From Caulobacteraceae bacterium (GTDB lineage Bacteria; Pseudomonadota; Alphaproteobacteria; Caulobacterales; Caulobacteraceae): a DNA stretch of 12,618 nt. Each line of letters starts with the position of its first letter. The first letter of the stretch is position 1. Below the pieces are notes generated by a model. It was not told where the DNA came from. It saw only the letters and a list, made by a program, of their open reading frames with translations, and did no database searches. The DNA lies in contig JASLDZ010000176.1 of assembly GCA_030151985.1 (NCBI GenBank), positions 1 through 12,618 of the forward strand, written 5' to 3'. The translations under genes were made by a program, and so were the position numbers. This document shows, piece after piece, positions 1 to 7,281 of the stretch.

Positions 1-740
1 CCCGCGGTCAGGGTCGCGTCGTGAAGCATCTCTCCAGGATGGGTGAGCAGGAGGAGCGGCGCCTGCACGGCGGCCAGGTCCGGCCGCATGTCCCACGTCA
101 GCGCCGCGTTGTGCCCCCACCAGAGGCGGCGGCCCGCCAGGAACCGGGAGAGGGTCATCCGGTTGGCCACGGCCGCGCCGTATCGCGCTTCGAGCCTGCG
201 GAACAGGGAGGCCAGATGATCCCCGCCCGCTTCGGGCATGAAGAGGCCGCCGGCCTTTTCCGCCGGAACGATCAGCCGCCACAGCGTCGCTAGTTCGTCG
301 GCCTCCAGCGCCGGCGCCCCGTAGAGCACGATCTTGCCGAACCGCTCCGGCCGCCGCGCCGCCGCGCCGACCGCCACCGCCGCTCCGGTGTGGTGGCCGA
401 CCATGTGGGCCGAGGCCGCTTCGGCGTGGTCGAGGACGCTTAGGACCGCACCGACATAGTCCGGGATCCGGGCTTCCGCCGGCGGCGGGTCGGACAAGCC
501 CATCCCTGGAAGATCGATCGCGAGAACCCGAAAGCCGTCCGCGATGAGGAACGGAAAGACGGCGCAGTAGTCGATGGCGGATGTCGGAGCCTGGTGGATC
601 AGCATCAGCGGCCGCCCGGCTCCCCCGCTGTCGTAGTAGTGGATCTGCCCCGTCGGACCGCGAGCATACCGCCGCTCGAGCGGCGGCGACGCCGGACGAT
701 CGTCGAAGGGGTCGTGCGGGTCGCCGGCGGGCCTCGTCAT
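1..740 (-). CDS. alpha/beta hydrolase with His at the nucleophile elbow (partial, 3' end off window)
   Basis: The first 246 residues read without interruption and run off the left edge. The fold is recognisable: strand and oxyanion region PLMLIHQAPTS (residues 44-54), the AIDLPGMGLSD turn (74-84), and the nucleophile elbow VGHHTGAAVA (114-123), followed by RPERFGKIVLYG. In ordinary family members the elbow is G-x-S-x-G; here the nucleophile position is His117 and the next residue is Thr118. The expected C-terminal catalytic His lies outside the window. From memory, other alpha/beta hydrolases also pair a LxHQxP segment with GHHTG, so this may be an established subfamily and not a damaged gene. 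The start at 740 has GGAGG seven bases upstream; an in-frame ATG at 764 (MNPAGGAE extension) is an alternative. It is the last visible gene of the receptor-led operon. Likely a cytoplasmic hydrolase or C-C/C-X bond-cleaving enzyme; substrate unknown. Confidence 0.85.
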   Translation of the reverse strand, partial: MTRPAGDPHDPFDDRPASPPLERRYARGPTGQIHYYDSGGAGRPLMLIHQAPTSAIDYCAVFPFLIADGFRVLAIDLPGMGLSDPPPAEARIPDYVGAVLSVLDHAEAASAHMVGHHTGAAVAVGAAARRPERFGKIVLYGAPALEADELATLWRLIVPAEKAGGLFMPEAGGDHLASLFRRLEARYGAAVANRMTLSRFLAGRRLWWGHNAALTWDMRPDLAAVQAPLLLLTHPGEMLHDATLTA

Positions 741-782
741 TTCAGCGCCTCCGGCCGGGTTCATAGCCCGTCCTCTCGAGGT

Positions 783-1616
783 TCAGTAGTCTACGGGGTC
801 GGGCAGCGGCTCCGCGAACACGCGCTTCATGTCCGGCGGAAGCTGCGGGTCGTGGGGCGGGCTCCACACGATGGGGGTGGTGTCCTGCGCCCAGATGTTG
901 GTGTTCCTGTTGGCGCCGGGACTTCTGAAGAAGATCAAAAAGCCCGATCGGCTGCAGTCCAGCCCATGCCAGACCATGGGAGGCCGCCAGCTGTAGGCTC
1001 CGGCCCGCATGACGCCGACGCTGCAGGACATGTCGCCGTAGACGAAGAAGAACTCCTCGACGTGAGGGTGCCGCTCGAGGCGGCCGACGCCGCTCGGCGG
1101 GTAGCCCTGGGGAAGGCCGGCCAGGAGGTAGGTTCTGCAGGTTCCGTCCTCGGCCAGCCGCAGGTTCTTGCGTGACGTGTAAAGGTGATCGACCTCGGGA
1201 TCGATGTTCGAGCCGTCCCACCGCATGGCGGTCGTGTCGGTCGGCGGGATCACGGCCGCCCTCGGCGAGCCGCCGGCGACCCTCGGCCCGATGAACCTGA
1301 GGGCGATCGCGCCCTCGTCGGTCGAACGCGACAAAGGTCCGCCCCCGGACGGGTAGTAGGCGTAGAAGTGCATGCCTGCGACGGCGCCTCCGAGGTCGAG
1401 CGCGCCGCGAAGGACGAAGATCTCTTCTTCCCGGTCGTCTTCGGCGGGCCTCGTTTCGGTGTGCCCGGGCGGGTAGTTCACCAGAAGCGTCGCGGCGCCC
1501 GTCTCCGTGTCGGCGCTGAGGACCTTGACCATGGCCCCTTCGCCGCCCCACTCGGGCCGGGCGGGCGTCCAGGAAAGACATTGGCTCTGGATGAACTCGG
1601 TAAGGGGTCTGGCCAT
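783..1616 (-). CDS. bicupin protein (ChrR-type double cupin), one metal site kept
   Basis: 277 residues forming two cupin domains. The C-terminal cupin carries the usual metal set: His183, His185 and Glu188 in RHPHVEEFFFVYGDM, and His217 in RPPMVWHG. The N-terminal cupin (roughly residues 30-115) keeps the fold pattern (YPPGHTETR, EEEIFVLRGAL, AYYPSGG) but has no HxH pair, so it probably binds no metal in the standard way. Cupins include dioxygenases, isomerases, hydrolases and pure binding proteins, so the reaction cannot be named. The ATG at 1616 follows GGAGG with five-base spacing, and only 12 bases separate it from the MFS stop, which places it in the same operon. No signal peptide is seen; cytoplasmic. 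Fold call firm, function open. Confidence 0.85.
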   Translation of the reverse strand: MARPLTEFIQSQCLSWTPARPEWGGEGAMVKVLSADTETGAATLLVNYPPGHTETRPAEDDREEEIFVLRGALDLGGAVAGMHFYAYYPSGGGPLSRSTDEGAIALRFIGPRVAGGSPRAAVIPPTDTTAMRWDGSNIDPEVDHLYTSRKNLRLAEDGTCRTYLLAGLPQGYPPSGVGRLERHPHVEEFFFVYGDMSCSVGVMRAGAYSWRPPMVWHGLDCSRSGFLIFFRSPGANRNTNIWAQDTTPIVWSPPHDPQLPPDMKRVFAEPLPDPVDY

Positions 1617-1628
1617 GGCGGCCTCCGT

Positions 1629-2861
1629 TCAGCGGACCGGGACGGGGGAGCTCGCCGGCGGGTATCGTCCCAGCAGCAACAGCAGGGCGGCCGCCGCCGC
1701 GAAGGCCATCGACGCCGCCGAGAACGCCGCCGAGTAGGAGCCGGTCAGGTCATGAACCCGGCCGAAGAGCTTGGCGGCGACGGCTCCCCCGACCACGATG
1801 GCGATGAAGAGAAGCGCGTAGAGGCGGCCGAAGATCTGCGGATCGAAGTAGCGGCCGACGAGATAGGCGGACAGATCGAGCTCCATGCCCGTCGCCAGCG
1901 CGACGGGGACCACGAGAAGCGGCAGGACATGGACGTCCAAGCCGGGAGCCGCAAAGAGGTACAGCGCCAGGGCGGCCGGGACGAGGAAGGCGCAGCCGAC
2001 GGCAGGCGCCCAGAACCTGTCGACCAGGGCTCCGGCGACCAGCCGCCCCACGATCACCACGAGCCCGAAGAGGCTCAGCGTCCCCGCCGCCGCGCCGCCG
2101 GAAAGCCCCCGCTCCTGGAGCCAGGGGATGAGATTGGTCAGCACGCTCGTCGCGACGCCGGAGATCAGGAAGAAGATCAGGCAGAGGACGTAGGTCCTGT
2201 GGTTGCGCAGGACGCCGACCACGGAGCCGGCGGATCGAGGCGCGCCGCCGGGGCGCGGGTCCGCCCGTCGAGATCCGTTCCTGAGGAACAGCCACGTCAG
2301 CGGCATGCCGATGACGATGGGAAGGAGGCCGACCGCCACATAGGCGGCGCGCCAGCCGAGAAGACCCATCACGAGGTTGAGGTAGGGCGGCACGGTCAGG
2401 GCGCACACTCCCGTTCCACACAGGACGATGCCGAGTGCCAGCCCCCGGTGGACCGTGAACCGCTGCGCGATCGCCTTCCCGAACGTGATCGGAAGGGTGC
2501 CGGAACCCAGTAGCGCGACCAGGAAGTAGCCGCCGTAAAGCGTCGGCAGCGACGACGTGAACGCGCCAAGCGCGATGAACGTGAGGCCCAGGGCCGCCTG
2601 CGAGATCAGGATCAGCCGAAACGATCCCACCCGGTCGACGATCCATCCCGAGAACAGCGCGGCCGGAGCCATTCCGAACGTCAGGAAGGAGATGACGTTC
2701 ATGATGTCTTCGCGCCCCCAGCCGAAGTCGTGGGAGAGCGGCTTGACGAAGCTGCCGAGGGTGTAGGTGGCGCCGAGCGAGGCGAGCCCGAACGCGACGC
2801 CGAGGCAGGACGCCGCCAGGGCGCCGACATGTCCTCGAAACTCGGAGGGGTCCGCCTTCAC
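1629..2861 (-). CDS. MFS transporter, monocarboxylate/OFA-like
   Basis: 410 residues with about twelve hydrophobic helices. Motif A is clear between helices 2 and 3 (GWIVDRVGSFR, residues 72-82) and has a weaker copy in the second half (GALVDRFWAP). The first helix region, ATYTLGSFVKPLSHDFGWGRED, resembles the YxxGxFxKPLxxxFGWSR pattern of monocarboxylate and oxalate/formate antiporter-like carriers. It therefore probably moves a small organic acid across the inner membrane. The start is a GTG whose bases overlap the stop of the upstream propeller gene as GTGA, which suggests translational coupling. The ATG-containing stretch just inside the gene is out of frame. It sits between the periplasmic propeller protein and the cytoplasmic bicupin, as expected for the inner-membrane step of an uptake system. 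Direction and substrate are inferred, not shown. Confidence 0.92.
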   Translation of the reverse strand: MKADPSEFRGHVGALAASCLGVAFGLASLGATYTLGSFVKPLSHDFGWGREDIMNVISFLTFGMAPAALFSGWIVDRVGSFRLILISQAALGLTFIALGAFTSSLPTLYGGYFLVALLGSGTLPITFGKAIAQRFTVHRGLALGIVLCGTGVCALTVPPYLNLVMGLLGWRAAYVAVGLLPIVIGMPLTWLFLRNGSRRADPRPGGAPRSAGSVVGVLRNHRTYVLCLIFFLISGVATSVLTNLIPWLQERGLSGGAAAGTLSLFGLVVIVGRLVAGALVDRFWAPAVGCAFLVPAALALYLFAAPGLDVHVLPLLVVPVALATGMELDLSAYLVGRYFDPQIFGRLYALLFIAIVVGGAVAAKLFGRVHDLTGSYSAAFSAASMAFAAAAALLLLLGRYPPASSPVPVR

Positions 2862-4630
2862 CGCCCGCCCTCGCCGGTGGTGGCCGCATTCGGTCGCTCC
2901 GCATCAGGCCTCGCTCGCCGCAGCTCGATCACGGCGCCCGTCGCCGGCTCCGTCACGTAGACGGCGCGGCTCCCCGCGGCCACGCCCGCCGGTATCCAGA
3001 CCGGGCCCGCGGCGGCGGGCGTCGTCATGCGGAGCTTCAGTCCGCTCGCTATGGCCGTGAGCCTCCCGCTCCGGAGGTCGACGGCGTCGACACGCCCGGC
3101 GTCGGCTTCGGCCACATAGGCCTGGCCGTCGGGGCCGACGTCGATCCCTTCCGGACGCTTCAGACCGCGGGCCAGTTCGCGTCGCGCTCCGGTTCCCAGA
3201 TCGATGCGGGTGAGCGTACCGCCGCCGGCGTCCGTGATCAGCACGCCGCCCCGCCTATCGAGCGCCAGGCCGACCGGGCTGGTGAAGCCGCCTGCGAAGA
3301 GAGTCCGATCGCCGGCCGGGGAGATCCTCGTCACCTGACCACGCTTCATCTCGGCGACCAGAAGATCTCCGTTCCCGAGCAGCACCGCGTCGTAGGGGTC
3401 CTGAAGGCCGTCGATCTTCCGCATCACGGCGTTGTCACGGGCCCGCACGATGCGGACGACGCCCTCGTTGAAGTGGCTCAGGACGACGAGGTCGCCCGAA
3501 GCCCTTGCGCTGATCTCCGACCTGATCTCGGGAGAGCCGACGGCGCGGCCGAGGTCGCGGATCGCGCCTGTGTCCGGGTCGACCTGAACGTACGAGAAGG
3601 TGTCGCCGAGGAAGATCGTCTTTCGCCCCGACCGGCTCGCGACGGCGACGCCGCCGACCACCCCCAGCCGGCCCTGGCGCACGACGGTCTCGATCCCTGT
3701 TTCGGGATCGATGCGGAGGAGCGTGTTCTCGGGCGGATTGGACACGTAGATCAGCCCGTCCGGCCCGACGGTGAGGTTGTCGTCGCCCGGGTTGAGCTGG
3801 CGTATCAGCCGCTTGGCGCCCGAAGCGGGGTCGACTTCCGTGAGGGCGCCCGCGGTGAGATCGATCACGTACAGGCGGCCGCCGGGCCCGAGGGCCACTC
3901 CGGTCGGCCACACGAATCCCGACGCAACGACCCGCACCTGGAACGTCCTGAGATCGATCGCGACGATCTCCCCGGTCTTCCCGCGAGGTCCCCAGAGCGT
4001 GTCGGCGCCGTCGATCTGGAAGCCGTTCAGCCCCAGGACGCCGTGCAGACGGGGCGTCGGCGCGGCCCTGCCTGTGGGGTCCAGCTCGAAGAGCGTGTCG
4101 GCGGGCCCGAGCTGGGTCGCGAACAGGCGGCCCGACGCCGTGAAGCCGATCGAATTGACGCCTGGCAGTCCCCGCGCCACGACGTACGCGGGCCCGGAGG
4201 GCGTCTTCCCATAGACCACGCCTTCGACCAGCGAAGTCCAGACCAGAAGGCCTCCCGGCCCGATCGCCAGGTCGTCCGCTCCGCCCTTGGGAGGCGGGAC
4301 GACCAGCGTCAGCTCGCCGGTGACCGTGTCGATCCGCCAGAGCGAGAAGCCGACGACGTCACCGATCAGCACGTGGCGCCCGTCCACAAACTTCATGCCG
4401 TGAAGCCCGTGGCTCACGCTGGGCGCCACCAGAACCTTTTGAAGCCATCCTTCGGCCGGTTCGGCCGACGCCGCGCCATGGAACGCCACCATCGCCGCCA
4501 AAGCCGCGGCCACGACGGACCCGGGCCGGCGACCCAGCGTTGCCAGCCCGCGCGCTCGCCCATCCAGGGCGTGCTCGTCCATGCCGGCCGCATGGCCGCT
4601 TCGATGTCGCCGGCGCCTTGAAGGGATCAC
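2858..4630 (-). CDS. exported protein with about 12 beta-propeller repeats (SMP-30/NHL/Vgb-like)
   Basis: 590 residues from a GTG start. A hydrophobic export segment VVAAALAAMVAFHGAASA (residues 39-56) ends in a good signal-peptidase site before EPAEG, so the protein is probably periplasmic. After it I count about twelve repeats of roughly 44 residues with the pattern G-(I/V)-x-(V/L)-G-P-D/G-G-x-(L/V)-Y-V-x-(D/E)-x-x-x-G-x-(L/I)-x-x-(I/V)-D-x-x-(T/S)-G. SMP-30/gluconolactonase and virginiamycin-B-lyase-like propellers usually have six or seven blades in about 300 residues, so this looks like two propellers in tandem. The family includes lactonases, lyases and binding proteins. The GTG at 4630 overlaps the receptor stop as GTGA but gives an unusually long Arg-rich leader; ATG at 4582 (MDEHALDG) is an alternative, though without a clear ribosome site. 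Position right after the receptor suggests binding or processing of the imported compound. Confidence 0.85.
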   Translation of the reverse strand: MIPSRRRRHRSGHAAGMDEHALDGRARGLATLGRRPGSVVAAALAAMVAFHGAASAEPAEGWLQKVLVAPSVSHGLHGMKFVDGRHVLIGDVVGFSLWRIDTVTGELTLVVPPPKGGADDLAIGPGGLLVWTSLVEGVVYGKTPSGPAYVVARGLPGVNSIGFTASGRLFATQLGPADTLFELDPTGRAAPTPRLHGVLGLNGFQIDGADTLWGPRGKTGEIVAIDLRTFQVRVVASGFVWPTGVALGPGGRLYVIDLTAGALTEVDPASGAKRLIRQLNPGDDNLTVGPDGLIYVSNPPENTLLRIDPETGIETVVRQGRLGVVGGVAVASRSGRKTIFLGDTFSYVQVDPDTGAIRDLGRAVGSPEIRSEISARASGDLVVLSHFNEGVVRIVRARDNAVMRKIDGLQDPYDAVLLGNGDLLVAEMKRGQVTRISPAGDRTLFAGGFTSPVGLALDRRGGVLITDAGGGTLTRIDLGTGARRELARGLKRPEGIDVGPDGQAYVAEADAGRVDAVDLRSGRLTAIASGLKLRMTTPAAAGPVWIPAGVAAGSRAVYVTEPATGAVIELRRARPDAERPNAATTGEGGR

Positions 4631-6945
4631 ATCTTGTACTTCAGCGAGAACATGAACTGTCGGGGCGGAAGCACCAGGTAGCCGCCCAGCGAGGAGGCTC
4701 CGCTGACGAACGACACGTCGTCGGTGACGTTCTTGGCGGCGAAGCGGATCTCCCAGTGCGGCGAGGGGGTGAAGGCCACGTAGAGGTTCAAGCGGTTGTA
4801 CGCGTTCACGTAGGAGAGGTTGTCCGCGTCCGTCAGATACTTTCCCGACAGATAGACATCCCCGCCGAGGCTGATCCGCGCGTCCTCGCTGCGGAAGCGG
4901 ACCGGAATGTCGTAGTTGGCGGTGAGCGTCAGAGTATAGGGCGCCAGGATCGGCGGCACGGTTCGCCCGAAGGTGGTGATCGCGGTGGCGGCCGCGGTTC
5001 CCGGCGCAAGGCGCGTGTAGTGTCCGTCCAGGAACGACCCGTTCAGCCCGAGCAGCAGATTCTTCGTCGGGCGCGCGGAAAGGTCGATCTCCTCGCCGAC
5101 CACCTGCTCGCGACCCGCGTTCTGCACCGGGAAGCTGATCGTCCCGTCCGGGGCCACGACGGGGGCGCCGAGCTGGAGGCCGTCGACGTCCTGCAGGAAG
5201 ACGGCGAAGTCGGCTCGAACCCGATGGTCGAGGAGGTCGGCCTTGGCGCCGATCTCGTAGGACCAGTCCGTTTCGGGGCCGTAGGGCGAGAGCGCCTGGT
5301 CGAGATTGGCGACGTTGATGGCGTTGTAGCCGCCCGCTTTGAAGCCCCGCGTGGCGGAGGCGTAGATCATCCCGCTGTCGAGATAGCCCATGGAAGGCAG
5401 CTTATAGCTCAGCTCTCCCTTGGGCGTGGCGGCCCTGTACGTGTTGTGGAGCTGAACCGGACCCGCGCTGGGGACGACGATCCCGGCCAGCGAGGTCGAG
5501 AAGTGCTTGTCGTCTTCCAGCAGCCTCAGGCCGAGCGTCGCCGTCAGCGACCGGGTGACGTCGTACTCCGCCTGGCCGTAGGCGGCGTAGCTGTCGGTGC
5601 GCTCACCCGTGAAGGTCTCCGACAGCGGTATGCCGATGAGCCACCCGAGGTTCTGCTTGCCGTCGTCGTGCAGGTAGAAGAGCCCCGCGAGGTAGCGCAG
5701 GCTGCCGTTGAAGGCGCGCCCCTGCACCTGGAACTCCTGGGTGAACTGCTCCCTCGTCAGGGTCCCGCCCAGGATGAAGGATCCGGATCCGGACAGGTCG
5801 TCCGTCAGATCGTCGGTCGTGCGGACGTACGCCGATATCGACCGCAGCGTGACGTCCGGCAGCGAATAGGCGACGTTGATCCCGCTGATCAGTTGCGTCG
5901 CCAGTCCGTAGGGATTCGCCTTGACGGGACCGAAGACGAAGGGATTGACGGGCGTCGCGTTCTTGTACGGCCCGCCCGCGCTGTAGATCAGGCTGTCCAG
6001 GTTGAACTGGCCATCCGGAAGGAAGTTCGGAACGGCGGGGATCTGCGGCTGCCCCTGGTTGTGATCTCGGCTGTAGAAGACGTTGGCCACCACATCCAGT
6101 CTCGGAACGGCGTAGTAGTGGAGCTTGCCGTGCAGGGCATAGTTGTCCTGGCCACCCGTGCGGCGTCCCGTCGCCACATCGTCGATGTACCCGTCCGTTC
6201 CATCGACGCTTCCCGAGATGGAAGCCGAGAGTCCAGGGGCGATGGGCGTTCCGGCGGTGAAGGACCCGATGTAGGAGCCGTAGTCGCCGTACCCCGCCCC
6301 CGCCTCGAACCACCCATTGTCGCCGGGCGTGCGGGTCGTGAACTTGATCGCGCCGGTCAGCGTGTTGCGGCCGTAGAGCGTGCCCTGCGGTCCGCGAAGA
6401 ACTTCGACCTGCTGAATATCGGCGAGGCTCGCGTTGTTCGCGATCAGGCTCGAGATGTAGATGTCGTCTATGTAGATGCCGACAGGCGACTCTGTCGGAA
6501 GCGATCCCCCGTTCTGCTCGACCGCGCCCCGCATGGCGGGTTGAAGGTCGGTGGGGCCGGTGACGTTGGTGGTGAGCCGCAAGGCGGGGACGGCGGCTTG
6601 CAGGTCCTGGGTGTCACTGATCTGCTGGTTCGCCAGCGCCGAGGCGTCCAGCGCGCTGACGGCGATCGGGACGTTCTGGAGGTTCTCCGAACGCCGCTGC
6701 GCGGTGACGACGATCTCCGACAGCCCCGTCGCCGTCGGGGAAGCGGCGGCGTTCGTCGTCGCCGGGGGCGCGGCGGGGTTCTGCAGGACCGGGGAGCCCG
6801 CCGCGGGCGCCTGGGCCAGACTCACGGACGTCCAGAAGCAGGCCCCAAGAGTTGTGGCGCCCCAAAGGATCGCACGCGCGCTCACGCCGGCGCTCGCGCT
6901 CGACGTCGATGAAATCACCTCCCTAGGAAACGTGCGGATCGACAT
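4627..6945 (-). CDS. TonB-dependent outer-membrane receptor
   Basis: 772 residues. A signal peptide ends at about AQA46 (hydrophobic AILWGATTLGACFWTSVSLAQA), followed by a Pro/Ala/Thr-rich linker and the TonB box EIVVTAQRR (77-85). The plug domain follows, with VPIAVSALDA, the GIYIDDIYIS strand and VEVLRGPQGTLYGRNTLTGAI, then a beta-barrel rich in alternating aromatic strands. Such receptors use TonB-ExbBD energy to import ligands too large or scarce for porins. The last residues are MFSLKYKM, so the usual terminal Phe/Trp of barrels is replaced by Met. The ATG at 6945 has a modest GGGG upstream; V21 (GTG, about 6885) would give a shorter, more typical signal peptide. It heads a five-gene operon and overlaps the next gene by 4 bp. 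Resemblance is to the large receptor family of sphingomonads and Caulobacter; ligand unknown. Confidence 0.95.
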   Translation of the reverse strand: MSIRTFPREVISSTSSASAGVSARAILWGATTLGACFWTSVSLAQAPAAGSPVLQNPAAPPATTNAAASPTATGLSEIVVTAQRRSENLQNVPIAVSALDASALANQQISDTQDLQAAVPALRLTTNVTGPTDLQPAMRGAVEQNGGSLPTESPVGIYIDDIYISSLIANNASLADIQQVEVLRGPQGTLYGRNTLTGAIKFTTRTPGDNGWFEAGAGYGDYGSYIGSFTAGTPIAPGLSASISGSVDGTDGYIDDVATGRRTGGQDNYALHGKLHYYAVPRLDVVANVFYSRDHNQGQPQIPAVPNFLPDGQFNLDSLIYSAGGPYKNATPVNPFVFGPVKANPYGLATQLISGINVAYSLPDVTLRSISAYVRTTDDLTDDLSGSGSFILGGTLTREQFTQEFQVQGRAFNGSLRYLAGLFYLHDDGKQNLGWLIGIPLSETFTGERTDSYAAYGQAEYDVTRSLTATLGLRLLEDDKHFSTSLAGIVVPSAGPVQLHNTYRAATPKGELSYKLPSMGYLDSGMIYASATRGFKAGGYNAINVANLDQALSPYGPETDWSYEIGAKADLLDHRVRADFAVFLQDVDGLQLGAPVVAPDGTISFPVQNAGREQVVGEEIDLSARPTKNLLLGLNGSFLDGHYTRLAPGTAAATAITTFGRTVPPILAPYTLTLTANYDIPVRFRSEDARISLGGDVYLSGKYLTDADNLSYVNAYNRLNLYVAFTPSPHWEIRFAAKNVTDDVSFVSGASSLGGYLVLPPRQFMFSLKYKM

Positions 6946-7281
6946 CCAAATTCCCCACCCTCATCGAAGCAATACGTGACCGGCCGAGTTCGAGCCCGGA
7001 CGTGTCCTTCCGTACTGTCTTGCGGGATGATGGGATCATGCTCATCAGGAGGCGTCGAACCAAACACGGTGCCCCTTCAACAAATCCCATGGATGGAATG
7101 CTCTCCATCGTTCGGCCGGCGCCCAGAGGTTGAAGATCGAAGTGAGCGCGTTTGTCCGGCTCGGGCGTCGCGCCTTTCGGTCGACGGCCGGGCTTCTTGC
7201 GGCATGCGCCGAAAGCGGCTCGAAAGTCCGCGCCCCTTCGATCCGCAAGCCGCGCCCGCTCTGGCGTTAATGGAGCCCGGC
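6946..7281 (-). promoter_or_regulatory. gap upstream of receptor operon; candidate promoter and small inverted repeat
   Basis: This 336-bp stretch has no convincing gene and is less GC-rich than its flanks. On the minus strand a weak sigma70-like pair can be drawn: TTGGTT at 7063-7058 and CATGAT at 7040-7035 with a 17-base spacer. It would put the transcript start about 80 bases before the receptor ATG. The inverted repeat ATGAT-GGG-ATCAT at 7027-7039 overlaps the proposed -10 box, as a repressor site would. Both are short patterns and could be chance. No clear Rho-independent terminator (stem plus T-run) is visible after the MDR gene stop at 7282. Confidence 0.3.

Noticed and set aside
1185..2513. 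442-codon open frame on the plus strand opposite the MFS gene
   Set aside because: Its composition is charged and repetitive with no recognisable domain; the opposite strand encodes a clear 12-helix transporter.
4540..6912. 790-codon open frame on the plus strand opposite the receptor gene
   Set aside because: It is the high-GC mirror of the receptor frame: rich in Arg, Gly, Val and Asp, without any family motif, while the minus-strand frame shows a complete TonB receptor.
7058..7080. Sigma54-like promoter GGGGCAC...TTGG on the minus strand upstream of the receptor
   Set aside because: The -24 GG can be placed, but the required GC of the -12 element reads GG at the correct spacing.
7215..7253. 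Stem GCGGCT...AGCCGC downstream of the MDR gene as a terminator
   Set aside because: Six-base arms, a 27-base loop and no T-run on the minus strand; not a credible Rho-independent terminator.
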